A program made the position numbers and the translations under genes. Positions 36,449-46,932 of a stretch of DNA of 64,000 nucleotides are shown piece by piece (within the stretch, counting starts at the first letter, position 1; each line of letters starts with the position of its first letter). The notes below the pieces were generated by a model that worked only from the letters and a program-made list of their open reading frames with translations, had not been told where the DNA came from and did no database searches. Origin of the DNA: Frederiksenia canicola (GTDB taxonomy: Bacteria; Pseudomonadota; Gammaproteobacteria; Enterobacterales; Pasteurellaceae); the NCBI RefSeq assembly GCF_011455495.1, contig NZ_CP015029.1, positions 1,798,740-1,862,739 of the forward strand, given 5' to 3'.

Positions 36449-38049
36449 TTATTAATCCCATGCTGTCTTAATTTGTTTGCAATGGCGGTGTGGGATACAC
36501 CTAGGCGTTGGGCAAGTTTACGAGTGCTAGGGTATTCGGCGTAGAAACGGCGAAGAAGTGACGCCTCAAAATTGTTCACTAATTCATCTAAGGTGGCCTG
36601 CTCTACATTTGCTGCGGTGGGTAAATCGACCACCATTTCATCTGGCAAGTCTAAATCTTCCACACGCAACTGACTCCCCGCTAACGAACAGCCACGATAG
36701 ATCGCATTGTAAAGCTCACGCAAATTGCCCGCCCAGTGATAGCCTTGCAAGGTGCGGATAAATTGTTCGTCATAGCTTGGTTTACTGATACCCAACTGCA
36801 AGCTGATTTGACTGACAAAGTGTTCCACTAACAGTGGCAAATCGCCTTGTCGTTCACGAAGCGGCGGTAAATTTAAAATCAATACATTCAGGCGATGGTA
36901 GAGATCTTCCCGTACTTTACCTTCCGCCACCAACTGCGACAGCGGTTTTTGGCTAGTGCAAATCACTCGTACATCAACTTCAATTTCGCGATCTTCCCCG
37001 ACACGGCGAAATACGCCATCGTTGAGAAAACGCAACAATTTCGCCTGCATTTCCAGAGAAAGTTCAGATACGTTATCCAACAACACCGTACCGCCATTAG
37101 CGTATTCAAAAAAGCCAACGGTTTCTCGCTCAGGGCTGTGGCTGCCGAACATTTCGCTTTCAGCATCGCTCTCTGGTAAACCAGCACAGTTGATTGCCAC
37201 AAATTTTTCATCACGGCGGAAACTAAATTGATGGCAGGCTTGAGCGAACAAGTCTTTGCCCGTACCCGTTTCTCCTTGGATTAAAAGCGGGGCTTTTAAC
37301 ATAGCAAATTTCTTCGCTTGTTCGACCGCTTGTCTCATCTTCGCACTTTTTGCAATGATACCGTCAAAATCGCTGTTCTGGTGAGCCATAAATTGATGCA
37401 AATCAATCTGCATCGCTTGCTGAGATTGCAAGGCAACGACATAACCAAGTGGTAGATTTTGAGATGTCTCCCACAATTCAATAGGAAGCAGATCGATCCG
37501 CCACATTTGGCTATTAAATTGGATAGGATAAGAGATCGGCTGTAAAGTACTACGTTGTGCCACAGCCCCTTGTTCAAGAAAAGCGGCATACCATTTGGTT
37601 TTGTTGAGATTGACTAAAATATCGTTGAGTGGGATGCCGACAAGTGATTGCAAGCCTTCTTGCTTTCGTTTCGGCAAGGTATTTTTGTAGCTCGGCAATA
37701 AGGTGTTGATCGCCTGCTGGTTGGCAAATTCAATTCGCCCTTGCAAATCGAGCGAAAGCACAGGGTTCGGCAAGGCTTCTAGCACCGCTTGCAGTTCAAG
37801 ATTTTTGCGTTCTTGCGGCAAATGATGAATGGTTTGCACCTTGGTGACGCCAGCGATTTTGCGGATTGCTTTTTGCAGCTGCATTTGTACCGCTTCATCG
37901 ACCATTTCCGTACGTAAATAGACTATGCCTTTATCATCTGGCAATTTTTGCAATTCAATGCCTTCTAAATTGATCCCATGGGCAACCAAAAGACTCAAAA
38001 TATCTTCCGCCACCCCAATGCGTTCCACACAATCTACCGCTACTCTCAT
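36445..38049 (-). CDS. tyrR: Aromatic amino acid regulator TyrR
   Basis: 534 residues from ATG 38049, which has AAGGAT upstream and matches the family start (MRVAVDCVERIGVAEDILSLL); the longer reading from 38121 is unlikely. An N-terminal ACT domain is followed by a PAS domain (~80-190) and an AAA+ domain with Walker A GETGTGKD. The GAFTGA loop needed for sigma-54 activation is replaced by GSHSPERET, so it should act with sigma-70. A C-terminal Fis-type helix-turn-helix is seen (TRKLAQRLGVSHTAIANKLR). It is first in tyrR-sapABCD here. Confidence 0.94.
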   Translation of the reverse strand: MRVAVDCVERIGVAEDILSLLVAHGINLEGIELQKLPDDKGIVYLRTEMVDEAVQMQLQKAIRKIAGVTKVQTIHHLPQERKNLELQAVLEALPNPVLSLDLQGRIEFANQQAINTLLPSYKNTLPKRKQEGLQSLVGIPLNDILVNLNKTKWYAAFLEQGAVAQRSTLQPISYPIQFNSQMWRIDLLPIELWETSQNLPLGYVVALQSQQAMQIDLHQFMAHQNSDFDGIIAKSAKMRQAVEQAKKFAMLKAPLLIQGETGTGKDLFAQACHQFSFRRDEKFVAINCAGLPESDAESEMFGSHSPERETVGFFEYANGGTVLLDNVSELSLEMQAKLLRFLNDGVFRRVGEDREIEVDVRVICTSQKPLSQLVAEGKVREDLYHRLNVLILNLPPLRERQGDLPLLVEHFVSQISLQLGISKPSYDEQFIRTLQGYHWAGNLRELYNAIYRGCSLAGSQLRVEDLDLPDEMVVDLPTAANVEQATLDELVNNFEASLLRRFYAEYPSTRKLAQRLGVSHTAIANKLRQHGINK

Positions 38050-38154
38050 TTCGTATCCTTTTGCAAAACCTTTGCGAAAACTGACCGCTTGTAAGGCAGT
38101 TATGATACTCCTAATGACCATTTTTGGAAACTTTTGTTTACGTTTTGCAAAAAA

Positions 38155-38200
38155 ACAAGCGGTCAGATTTGCAAAACTTTTTGCAGATCTGACCGCTTGT
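38155..38200. terminator. Inverted USS pair after pyrH
   Basis: ACAAGCGGTCAGAT (38155-38168) and ATCTGACCGCTTGT (38187-38200) are perfect 14-base arms with a TTTGCAAAA-rich loop. It is 28 bases past the pyrH stop on the minus strand and probably ends pyrH transcription. A further USS copy lies close by at about 38083. Confidence 0.8.
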
Positions 38201-38227
38201 CAGCCTAAAAGTATTCTTCTTTAGCAC

Positions 38228-38941
38228 TTAGGAAATCGTTGTACCTTCTTCAGTACCCGTTACCACTTGGCGTAATGCACCTGCTTTCCCCATGTTGAAC
38301 ACACGAATTGGCATTCCATGATCGCGTGCTAAAGTGAATGCGGCTAAGTCCATCACTTGTAGCTCTTTGTCGATAACTTCTTCGTAGCTGAGTGTTTTAT
38401 AGAGTTTGGCATCGGCATTTTTCGCTGGGTCTTTGTCGTAAACGCCATCCACTTTAGTCGCTTTTAATACGACGTCCGCTTCGATTTCGATACCACGCAA
38501 ACATGCCGCAGAATCGGTAGTAAAGAATGGGCTACCCGTTCCTGCTGAGAAAATCACCACACGTTTTTCACGCAACATTTTGATCGCTTCCGACCAGTTG
38601 TAAGTGTCGCAAATGCCATTTAATTGGAAAGCTGACATCAATTTTGCATTGACATCGGCACGATGCAACGCATCACGCATTGCCAAGCCGTTCATGACAG
38701 TAGCAAGCATTCCCATGTGGTCGCCGACTACACGGTTCATCCCTGCTTTTGCTAATTTCGCTCCACGAAATAAGTTTCCGCCCCCAAGCACTACGCCAAC
38801 TTCAACGCCCATTTCAAGCAACTCTTTGATTTCAATCGCCATTCTATCCAAAATAGATGGATCGATACCAAAACCTTCATCGCCTTGTAACGCTTCTCCG
38901 CTTAGTTTTAACAAAATACGTTTATAAATTGGATTGCTCAT
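38228..38941 (-). CDS. pyrH: Uridylate kinase
   Basis: 237 residues, bacterial UMP kinase (amino-acid-kinase fold, hexameric; UTP inhibits and GTP activates in the family). It makes UDP from UMP. Seen: [20 protein letters not shown] at the start, [13 protein letters not shown] near 50, [15 protein letters not shown], and [21 protein letters not shown] near 130. It lies on the same strand as rpsB-tsf, as in most bacteria, but about 2.2 kb separates it from tsf. frr does not follow; tyrR comes next. Confidence 0.97.
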   Translation of the reverse strand: MSNPIYKRILLKLSGEALQGDEGFGIDPSILDRMAIEIKELLEMGVEVGVVLGGGNLFRGAKLAKAGMNRVVGDHMGMLATVMNGLAMRDALHRADVNAKLMSAFQLNGICDTYNWSEAIKMLREKRVVIFSAGTGSPFFTTDSAACLRGIEIEADVVLKATKVDGVYDKDPAKNADAKLYKTLSYEEVIDKELQVMDLAAFTLARDHGMPIRVFNMGKAGALRQVVTGTEEGTTIS

Positions 38942-39057
38942 GTTGACCTCTTTTGTTGGGAAATTAGGGGAAAAATCGCAATATTATAAAACATCAGACA
39001 CTCTGGCTAAATAGACGATTGCGAATTTTTACAATGTTTCTGATGCTGTTTTTGTCA

Positions 39058-39273
39058 CTACTTCAGCATATCAGATAGATTACCGTATAAATGCTCTAAT
39101 ATCGATCCCACGGGAAAAATGCTATAAAGTGCGATTTCAAATAATAAACCAACATGCTCAACATCAAACATGATACAAAATAGATGATTTAAACCGTATA
39201 AACTTGCTCCTGCAAGGCTTAACATCATGACAAAGAGTGCCATCTCAGAAAATAAGTCTGCGATAAACTTCAC
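39058..39273 (-). CDS. Small hypothetical two-span membrane protein
   Basis: 71 residues starting at GTG 39273, with AGGGAT about eight bases upstream. Two hydrophobic stretches are visible (~9-30, EMALFVMMLSLAGASLYGLNHL, and ~42-58, LLFEIALYSIFPVGSIL). I do not recognise a family. It lies between pyrH and the divergent phosphoethanolamine-transferase gene. Upstream on the same strand is a terminator-like hairpin (39340-39397) that could regulate it. Probably a real gene because of the ribosome site and clean membrane pattern, but the evidence is modest. Confidence 0.55.
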   Translation of the reverse strand: MKFIADLFSEMALFVMMLSLAGASLYGLNHLFCIMFDVEHVGLLFEIALYSIFPVGSILEHLYGNLSDMLK

Positions 39274-39339
39274 TTGAATATCCCTGTATTATTAAAATAG
39301 TTATAAAAATCTACTTCATCTAAAGTAGAAAATGACCTC

Positions 39340-39402
39340 AAAAAAATGGTCTGATTACCACTATCAATCACTATTGGTTGGGACAATGGTCAGACCACAA
39401 TT
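39340..39402 (-). ncRNA. Candidate small RNA or regulatory leader on the minus strand
   Basis: On the minus strand TGGTCTGA (39390-39397) pairs with TCAGACCA (39347-39354), directly followed by seven T, like an intrinsic terminator. No minus-strand gene ends here, because the next gene upstream is on the plus strand. A TAAAAT -10-like box lies a few bases before the stem. The product would be a short structured RNA or an attenuated leader of the 71-residue ORF. Inferred only. Confidence 0.35.
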
Positions 39403-39492
39403 ATTTTAGCACAGCGATCATCCGAATAAAAAGCATACATTTATGTTTTTTTTATGTAAAATTTTAACTTTAATCGGCTTTTCGTTTTATTC

Positions 39493-41025
39493 ATGAAAAT
39501 CTTTTTTTCTGCTTTTTTAGCCATCTGTTTGGCGTTATTTTCAAGCTATGCGATGTTGCGTGGTTCTGGTTTTTTCTCTCAACCTGACTGGCACGCTATT
39601 CTCATTTTTAGTATGTTTATTCTGCTGTTAAGCAGCTCAACCAAAAGCTTCTACTTTTTATTATTCCCCTTCTGCTTAATTTATGCCTTTTATACCCCGA
39701 TAGGCATGACATTTGGTCCGCCATCATACCAATATGTTGCGTCCATTTTCGCGACAGATTTACAAGAAGGCAAAGAATTCTTATCTCAACTTCCTTTTGC
39801 TAATCTCATTTTTGCTTTGAGTATTATGGGTACGCTAATTGCCATACGCTGGCTTACCCAAACTTGCGGTTTACAGTTTTATCGAAACCGTTTTTTTCTT
39901 GCTGCCAGCTTTATTGTCATCTTTCTTGCAACGCCACCAGCGACATTTTTAGTTGAAGGAACTCAGGCGATTTTAAAAGTTAAAAATGAGTTAGAACGAC
40001 TCAATGGCATGGCGATTGAAAGCGAATGGGGAGAATCAACACTATCCTCAGCATCCCGTTATGATGATTATGTATTAATTATTGGTGAAAGTGCTCGCAA
40101 AGATTATCACCACGCCTATGGTTATCCGATTGAAAATACGCCTTTTATGAGTCATTCCAAAGGTCTTTTGATCAACGGTCTCACCGCAGCGGGAACCAAC
40201 ACTATTGCATCACTCAAATTGATGCTCACCAAAGGAAATACGGAAAAATGGGAAGAAAACTACGGCTTGAGCCTAATTGATCTGATCAAATCTGCGGGGA
40301 TCCGAACCTATTGGATATCCAATCAAGGCTATCTCGGTACTTTTGATACCCCCATTTCTTCAATTGCGAATAAAAGTGATGAAAAATTCTTCACAAAATC
40401 TGGGGATTCCTTTAATCAAAATGTGAGTGATTTCACGCTATTACCTAAATTTGAGAGTGTCATTCAACAAGCCACAAAAGGAAAGCGATTTATTGTCCTA
40501 CATCTATATGGTTCACACCCATTGAGCTGTGACCGTTTAACCGATTATCCGAAAATATTTAACGATGAAGAGTTAAATCCGAAACACCATAATTTGAACT
40601 GCTATGTTTCATCAATCAAAAAAACTGACGAGTTGCTGCAAAATGTGTATCAGGCGTTATGGCAAAATCAACAAGTGACCGGTCGCCATTTTTCGATGAT
40701 CTATTTTTCTGATCATGGATTGTCACACCAAATTACTGAAAAAAGCATTGATTTACTGAATACCAGTAAAAGCAAATTGCATTTTGATGTCCCATTATTC
40801 AAAGTTTCAAGCGATGATACTGAACGTCACACCTACCATACGATGAAATCGGGACTCAATTTTACCGACGGCATTGCACACTGGATAGGCATTCAAAACC
40901 CGAAACTTAATCCAGAAATCGACCTTTTTAGTCCCCAAGCGGACAAAAGTGATTATGGTCTTAAAGTGCTTATTGAAAAAATTGAGACGCCAGCCGATCC
41001 TGCAATCACCATTGAGAAAAAATAG
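39493..41025 (+). CDS. Phosphoethanolamine transferase (sulfatase family, EptA/LptA-like)
   Basis: 510 residues. Five N-terminal membrane segments (to ~residue 155) are followed by a periplasmic sulfatase-fold domain. Metal and nucleophile motifs are seen: DDYVLIIGESARKDYHHAYG near 189-208, Thr in AAGTNTIASLKLML (the expected phospho-acceptor), HLYGSHPLSCDRL near 337 and YFSDHGLSH near 393. Such enzymes add phosphoethanolamine to lipid A or LPS core sugars, changing peptide resistance. The exact acceptor is unknown. No Shine-Dalgarno precedes ATG 39493. A USS follows the stop codon. Confidence 0.85.
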   Translation: MKIFFSAFLAICLALFSSYAMLRGSGFFSQPDWHAILIFSMFILLLSSSTKSFYFLLFPFCLIYAFYTPIGMTFGPPSYQYVASIFATDLQEGKEFLSQLPFANLIFALSIMGTLIAIRWLTQTCGLQFYRNRFFLAASFIVIFLATPPATFLVEGTQAILKVKNELERLNGMAIESEWGESTLSSASRYDDYVLIIGESARKDYHHAYGYPIENTPFMSHSKGLLINGLTAAGTNTIASLKLMLTKGNTEKWEENYGLSLIDLIKSAGIRTYWISNQGYLGTFDTPISSIANKSDEKFFTKSGDSFNQNVSDFTLLPKFESVIQQATKGKRFIVLHLYGSHPLSCDRLTDYPKIFNDEELNPKHHNLNCYVSSIKKTDELLQNVYQALWQNQQVTGRHFSMIYFSDHGLSHQITEKSIDLLNTSKSKLHFDVPLFKVSSDDTERHTYHTMKSGLNFTDGIAHWIGIQNPKLNPEIDLFSPQADKSDYGLKVLIEKIETPADPAITIEKK

Positions 41026-41113
41026 CAACAAGCGGTCAGTTCCTGTAAAAATATTGCAAATATGATTTGCAAAAATATGAAGAATCTGACCACTTGTTCA
41101 TCCCCCTAAAGAC

Positions 41114-41141
41114 AAAAAACCTCGCATTATGCGAGGTTTTT
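41114..41141 (-). terminator. Terminator after tsf
   Basis: AAAACCTCGCA and TGCGAGGTTTT form a long stem with a minimal loop, flanked by A and T runs on both sides, so it can work for both tsf and the convergent transferase gene. Confidence 0.9.
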
Positions 41142-41161
41142 CTATGTAATTCCGTGAAGAA

Positions 41162-42013
41162 TTATGCGTTACCGCCAGTGATTTTTGCTACTTCTGCTGC
41201 AAAATCTTCTTCTACTTTCTCGATACCTTCACCTACTTCTAAGCGGATGAAGCCAGACACTGAAGCACCAACCGATTTCAAGTAGTTACCTACTGATTGT
41301 GATGGGTCCATGACGAATGGCTGACCAGTTAATGATACTTCGCCAGTAAATTTCGCCATGCGGCCTTCAACCATTTTCTCTGCGATTTCTTTTGGTTTAC
41401 CTGAGTTCATTGCGATTTCGATTTGGATTTCACGCTCTTTCGCAACTACTTCAGCAGAAACATCTTCTGGGTTTACGAATTCTGGTTTAGATGCCGCAAC
41501 ATGCATTGCAACTTTCTTCAATTCTTCTTCAGAACCTTCACCAGCCACTAATACACCGATTTTCGCACCATGTAAGTATTGTGCAATCACTTGACCATCT
41601 AAGTATTGAACACGACGAATGTTCATGTTCTCACCGATTTTCGCTACTAATGCCGCACGTTTTTCTTCGAATTGTGCTTGTAACGCTTCAATGGTTGTAC
41701 CTTTGTTTGCTACTGCATAGTCAGCAACTTCGTTTGCTAAACCAACGAAACCAGCATCTTTTGCTACGAAGTCAGTTTCACAGTTCATTTCAACTAATAC
41801 GCCAAAACCTGCGCCGATACGAGCTAAGATAACACCTTCAGCCGCAACACGACCTGCTTTTTTAGCCGCTTTTGCTTGACCAGATTTACGCATATTGTCG
41901 ATCGCTAATTCGATATCGCCATTTGCTTCAACTAACGCTTTTTTACATTCCATCATGCCCGCGCCAGTACGCTCACGAAGCTCTTTTACAAGTGCTGCTG
42001 TAATTTCAGCCAT
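41162..42013 (-). CDS. tsf: Elongation factor Ts
   Basis: 283 residues, normal length. It recycles EF-Tu by exchanging GDP for GTP. The N-terminal UBA-like module contains [27 protein letters not shown]. The core has [20 protein letters not shown] near 81, with the TDFVA signature ([10 protein letters not shown]). The C-terminal coiled region and [20 protein letters not shown] close the family pattern. It follows rpsB with 107 bases between and ends at a terminator. Confidence 0.98.
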   Translation of the reverse strand: MAEITAALVKELRERTGAGMMECKKALVEANGDIELAIDNMRKSGQAKAAKKAGRVAAEGVILARIGAGFGVLVEMNCETDFVAKDAGFVGLANEVADYAVANKGTTIEALQAQFEEKRAALVAKIGENMNIRRVQYLDGQVIAQYLHGAKIGVLVAGEGSEEELKKVAMHVAASKPEFVNPEDVSAEVVAKEREIQIEIAMNSGKPKEIAEKMVEGRMAKFTGEVSLTGQPFVMDPSQSVGNYLKSVGASVSGFIRLEVGEGIEKVEEDFAAEVAKITGGNA

Positions 42014-42120
42014 TTTTTATTCCTCTTAAATGTAATTATGAAAAAAGAAAGCAGGGGGAAATCGTTCGCCCCTGCTTCACAATTTATGAATGTGTGTTAA
42101 GGGCTTGAGCCTTAAAACGA

Positions 42121-42837
42121 TTATTCAGCCGCTTCTTCAGCAACCACTTCAACTTCTTGACCACGACCTTCTTTAACTGCCGCTACTGCTGCATCTAAGT
42201 AAAGTTGGATCGCACGAGCTGCGTCGTCGTTACCAGGGATAACGTAGTTAACGCCATCTGGGCTTGCGTTAGTATCAACGATAGCAAATACAGGGATACC
42301 TAAGTTATTTGCTTCTTTGATTGCGATATGTTCATAGTCTGCACCGATAACAAAAATTGCATCTGGAAGACCAGCCATATCTTTAATACCGCCTAAGCTT
42401 AATTCTAATTTCTCAAGCTCACGAGTACGCATTAATGCTTCTTTCTTAGTGATTTTGTCGAAAGTACCGTCTTGAGTTTGAGCTTCTAAATCTTTTAAGC
42501 GTTTGATTGATTGACGAACTGTTTTCCAGTTAGTCAACATACCACCTAACCAACGGTGGTTTACATAGAATTGTTGGCTTTCTACTGCTGCTGCTTTAAC
42601 GGCATCAGACGCTGCACGTTTGGTACCCACGAAAAGAATTTTACCGTTGTTGCTTGCAATGCGAGTTAATTCTGCTAATGCGTCGTTGAATAATGGTAAA
42701 GTTTTTTCTAAGTTGATGATGTGAACACCGTTACGTGCACCAAAGATGAATGGTTTCATTTTTGGGTTCCAGTAACGAGTTTGGTGACCGAAGTGAACGC
42801 CTGCGTTAAGCATATCGCGCATAGATACTTGTGCCAT
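42121..42837 (-). CDS. rpsB: 30S ribosomal protein S2
   Basis: 238 residues. Binds the 30S head-body junction and is needed with S1 for translation initiation. Starts [27 protein letters not shown], the conserved S2 signature. [20 protein letters not shown] near 95, [22 protein letters not shown] near 155 and [26 protein letters not shown] near 190 all fit. It is first in rpsB-tsf. The upstream leader probably mediates S2 autoregulation, as in other gammaproteobacteria. Confidence 0.98.
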   Translation of the reverse strand: MAQVSMRDMLNAGVHFGHQTRYWNPKMKPFIFGARNGVHIINLEKTLPLFNDALAELTRIASNNGKILFVGTKRAASDAVKAAAVESQQFYVNHRWLGGMLTNWKTVRQSIKRLKDLEAQTQDGTFDKITKKEALMRTRELEKLELSLGGIKDMAGLPDAIFVIGADYEHIAIKEANNLGIPVFAIVDTNASPDGVNYVIPGNDDAARAIQLYLDAAVAAVKEGRGQEVEVVAEEAAE

Positions 42838-42990
42838 AAGAATTTTTCCTTTTTGTTGTTCTCACTTTTGTGAGAAGGGTTTAGCCTCCACATATCCTAA
42901 TTCACCGACCATTTTTCAATAGCACCCCGATGATTAGTTGCTGATATGTGTGTGATTTTGGGTTAATAAAAAATAAACAGTTGTTCTCTG
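42838..42990 (-). promoter_or_regulatory. rpsB leader, candidate S2 autoregulatory element
   Basis: The untranslated minus-strand stretch before rpsB has conserved-looking GTGGAGGCTAAACC and a hairpin, CTTCTCAC / GTGAGAA around AAAA, about 30 bases before the start. In E. coli the rpsB leader lets S2 repress rpsB-tsf. The equivalence here is inferred from position and a short matching motif. The rest of the gap up to gdhA holds a terminator and a USS-like copy near 43062. Confidence 0.4.
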
Positions 42991-43094
42991 GCGTTTTTGA
43001 ACGCACAAAAAACGGGCGGATTCTACAGAAAAACCACTTAAAAAGCGAGAATTTTTTTCTACAAGCGGTAAGTTCTGAGAAAAATATTGCAAAT

Positions 43095-43123
43095 AAAAAG
43101 ACTCTCAACCCATATTGAGAGCC
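43095..43123 (-). terminator. Terminator after gdhA
   Basis: On the minus strand GGCTCTCAA and TTGAGAGTC pair around a short loop and are followed by five T, about 20 bases past the gdhA stop. Confidence 0.85.
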
Positions 43124-43141
43124 TTCATCGCGAAAAAGAAA

Positions 43142-44533
<1,392 letters not shown>

Positions 44534-44744
44534 CTATCAGTGAAATTTTTATCTGCAAAGTAAAATTATAAAAATTTATAGATTAAATTAAAAAAACTAA
44601 TATCAAGTGCTATTTTTTTGAACAATTCCATAAAGAATACCGACTAGTTTTGTAAAAAATTGGGCGAAACTGACCGCTTGTAAGTCGATTTAGCGTAAAA
44701 TACGGCGTATAACACATTAAAAAAACTTATCAAAGGACGCATTT

Positions 44745-45458
44745 ATGCACAATGTTGATCAACAGGAACTCTCTAAATTTGAAAAAATGGCAAAAACGTG
44801 GTGGGATCCCAATGGCAGTTTTAAGCCAATTCATCGTTTAAATCCATTACGACTTGCCTACATTGCAGAAAAATCAGGGGGATTATTTGGCAAAAAAGTG
44901 CTGGATGTGGGCTGTGGTGGCGGCATTTTAAGTGAAAGTATGGCAAAACAAGGGGCGATGGTAACGGGTATTGATATGACGACCGAACCGCTTGAAATCG
45001 CCAAACAACATGCTGAACAAAACGGCTTAACCATTGATTATCAACAAACTACGATTGAAAACTTTTTGCAAAATCAGACCGCTTGCAACGCCGAAAAATT
45101 CGATGTGATTACTTGTATGGAAATGTTGGAACATGTGCCTGATCCACTGTCGATTGTGCAAAGTTGCCAACAGCTACTCAAACCAAACGGTGTGCTGTTT
45201 TTTTCGACCATTAACCGCACCTTAAAAGCCTATGCGTTAGTCATTGTTGGTGCGGAATATGTGCTGAAATTATTACCAAAAGGCACACACGAATTTGAGA
45301 AATTTATCAAGCCTGCGGAGTTGTTGGGCTGGGGTGATCAAGCGGCTTTACACTGTGTAGAAATGGTCGGCTACCATTTTAATCCGCTCACGGAAAAATT
45401 TTGGCTTAACCAAGATGTAAGTTGCAATTACATTGCGATGTTTAAACATCACCAGTAA
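44745..45458 (+). CDS. ubiG: Ubiquinone biosynthesis O-methyltransferase
   Basis: 237 residues. SAM-dependent methylation of two hydroxyl groups in ubiquinone synthesis. SAM motif I is [27 protein letters not shown] near 59-85; [16 protein letters not shown] near 125 and [16 protein letters not shown] are family motifs. Together with menE this shows that both ubiquinone and menaquinone pathway genes are present. Shine-Dalgarno AAAGGA precedes ATG 44745. A USS in the gene (45066-45086) encodes LQNQTAC, the same peptide as in ispE. Confidence 0.97.
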   Translation: MHNVDQQELSKFEKMAKTWWDPNGSFKPIHRLNPLRLAYIAEKSGGLFGKKVLDVGCGGGILSESMAKQGAMVTGIDMTTEPLEIAKQHAEQNGLTIDYQQTTIENFLQNQTACNAEKFDVITCMEMLEHVPDPLSIVQSCQQLLKPNGVLFFSTINRTLKAYALVIVGAEYVLKLLPKGTHEFEKFIKPAELLGWGDQAALHCVEMVGYHFNPLTEKFWLNQDVSCNYIAMFKHHQ

Positions 45459-45510
45459 ACCTCATTTGCAAAAAACTCTCAGGATCTGACCGCTTGTAAG
45501 GCAAATCCAC

Positions 45511-45741
45511 TTACTGCGTTAGGGTAATAGGAAGCAAGAGTGTATCCAACACGAAACTCAACGGTAAATCAATCACCGCCAATATGCTTAGTAATCCCCC
45601 ATCACGAATGACATCAAAGTCTCGCCCCACGCCTGCATAAATAGAATAATCACCGTTGCTCAAACTCGTGATGGTTCCACACCCCGTTAGATGAAAAAGG
45701 CAAAGAGTGAGAAAAAATAACTTACAAGCGGTCAGTTTCAT
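45511..45741 (-). CDS. Small YceK/YidQ-type lipoprotein
   Basis: 76 residues from ATG 45741 (81 from ATG 45756). The N-terminus MKLTACKLFFLTLCLFHLTGC is a lipoprotein signal with lipobox LTGC. The body (GTITSLSNGDYSIYAGVGRDFDVI) and the C-terminal VIDLPLSFVLDTLLLP match the DUF1375 family of small outer-membrane-type lipoproteins of unknown role. The KLTACK part of the signal is encoded by a USS. The upstream ATG touches the T-run of a terminator, so I prefer 45741. Function unknown. Confidence 0.8.
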   Translation of the reverse strand: MKLTACKLFFLTLCLFHLTGCGTITSLSNGDYSIYAGVGRDFDVIRDGGLLSILAVIDLPLSFVLDTLLLPITLTQ

Positions 45742-45756
45742 CAAATGATTTACCAT

Positions 45757-45795
45757 AAAAAATAAAGCGAGATTATACGCTATCTCGCTTTATTT
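45757..45795 (-). terminator. Terminator after the orphan binding-protein gene
   Basis: AAATAAAGCGAGA (45760-45772) and TCTCGCTTTATTT (45783-45795) form perfect 13-base arms, followed on the minus strand by a T run, 13 bases past the stop at 45808. The loop side contains TATAAT on the minus strand (45772-45777), a possible -10 for the lipoprotein gene. Confidence 0.85.
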
Positions 45796-45807
45796 ATCGC
45801 TAAAATC

Positions 45808-46767
45808 TTAGAAAACGTCCTTGGCTTGATTCACTACCGATTCAGGTAATGAAATTCCCAACTCTTGAGCCGTTTTCTGATTAACCGAAAGCTCCATTTT
45901 ACTCACTGAATGAGTAGCAATAGTGCCAGCTTTCTCGCCACGCAATATACGAGCGGCAATTTTGCCCGTTTCAACACCAATATCATATTGATTCACTGCA
46001 TAGGCCGCTAATGCCCCACGTTTAACCGTATCTTTATCTGCTGCAATCACTGGAATTTTGCTTTCTAGTGCGGCTTTATGTAACGCTTCATACGCTGACA
46101 CAACGGCATTATCTTCAGAAATATAAATTGCTTGAACTTTACCATTCAAACTACGTGCGGCTGTCCCAATATCTGCACTGCGTTGTACTGCCACAGGCAC
46201 AACCTGTACATTCACTTTACTTGCTGCGGCTTTTAATTCGTCTAGCACAATGGTTGAATTGACTTCACCAGCACTATAAACATAACCAACCGCTTTCAAG
46301 TTTGGCACAAGTGTTTGAATAAGTGCCAATTGCGGCTCAATCGGTTTATGATCAGAAATACCCGTCACATTTGTACCTGTTGGCTCCCACGATTTCACTA
46401 ATTTTGCGGCAACAGGATCTGTGACCCCAGAAAAAACAATTGGCACGCTCCGTGTTGCGGCGACAACGGGCTGAGCACTCGGGGTAGTAATTGGAATAAT
46501 AATATCTGCTTTATCGCCCACAAATTTACGAGCAATTTGTGCTGCTGTGGCGTTACTGCCTTGTGCGGATTGGAAGTTAATATTGATATTTTTACCTTCC
46601 ACAAACCCTTCCCGAGCCAATTCTTCCACCACACCTTGGCGGATCGTATCTAACGCTGGATGCTCAACAATAGCAGTAATTGCGACATTGTGCATTTTAT
46701 CTTGAGCAAATGTAGAAAGAGAGAGTGCGGAAAGTACCGTAATCAGTAATGCGTTGCGACGTTTCAT
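45808..46767 (-). CDS. ABC transporter substrate-binding protein (TrpX-like family)
   Basis: 319 residues. Signal peptide to about residue 21 (LSALSLSTFAQ). The body belongs to the ABC_sub_bind family (VAITAIVEHPALDTIRQGVVEELAREGF near 28; IIIPITTPSAQPVVAATRSVPIVFSGVTDPVAAKLV near 89; GVETGKIAARILRG near 264). Relatives such as streptococcal TrpX bind aromatic amino acids. No permease or ATPase gene lies next to it, and a terminator directly follows, so its partners are elsewhere or it acts alone. Ligand not determined. Confidence 0.88.
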   Translation of the reverse strand: MKRRNALLITVLSALSLSTFAQDKMHNVAITAIVEHPALDTIRQGVVEELAREGFVEGKNININFQSAQGSNATAAQIARKFVGDKADIIIPITTPSAQPVVAATRSVPIVFSGVTDPVAAKLVKSWEPTGTNVTGISDHKPIEPQLALIQTLVPNLKAVGYVYSAGEVNSTIVLDELKAAASKVNVQVVPVAVQRSADIGTAARSLNGKVQAIYISEDNAVVSAYEALHKAALESKIPVIAADKDTVKRGALAAYAVNQYDIGVETGKIAARILRGEKAGTIATHSVSKMELSVNQKTAQELGISLPESVVNQAKDVF

Positions 46768-46932
46768 ATAAATGTCCTTATATTAGATTGTATTTTTGAA
46801 CTATTAAAATAGTGCATATAAAATAATTGAATTTTAAAACCAATGCAACTGCTTTTTATAAAAATTTGAAAATAAAAAACAAGCGACCAAATTTGCAAAA
46901 CGTTTGCAGGATCTGACCGCTTGTAGAACACG

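Noticed and set aside
36445-38049. TyrR as a sigma-54 activator because of its AAA+ domain
   Set aside because: The GAFTGA loop is replaced by GSHSPERET, so contact with sigma-54 is not expected.
42902-43108. 68-codon minus-strand ORF between rpsB and gdhA
   Set aside because: It crosses the gdhA terminator and a USS-like copy (which gives the SELTACRK segment), and it overlaps the probable rpsB leader. No ribosome site or protein-like pattern supports it.
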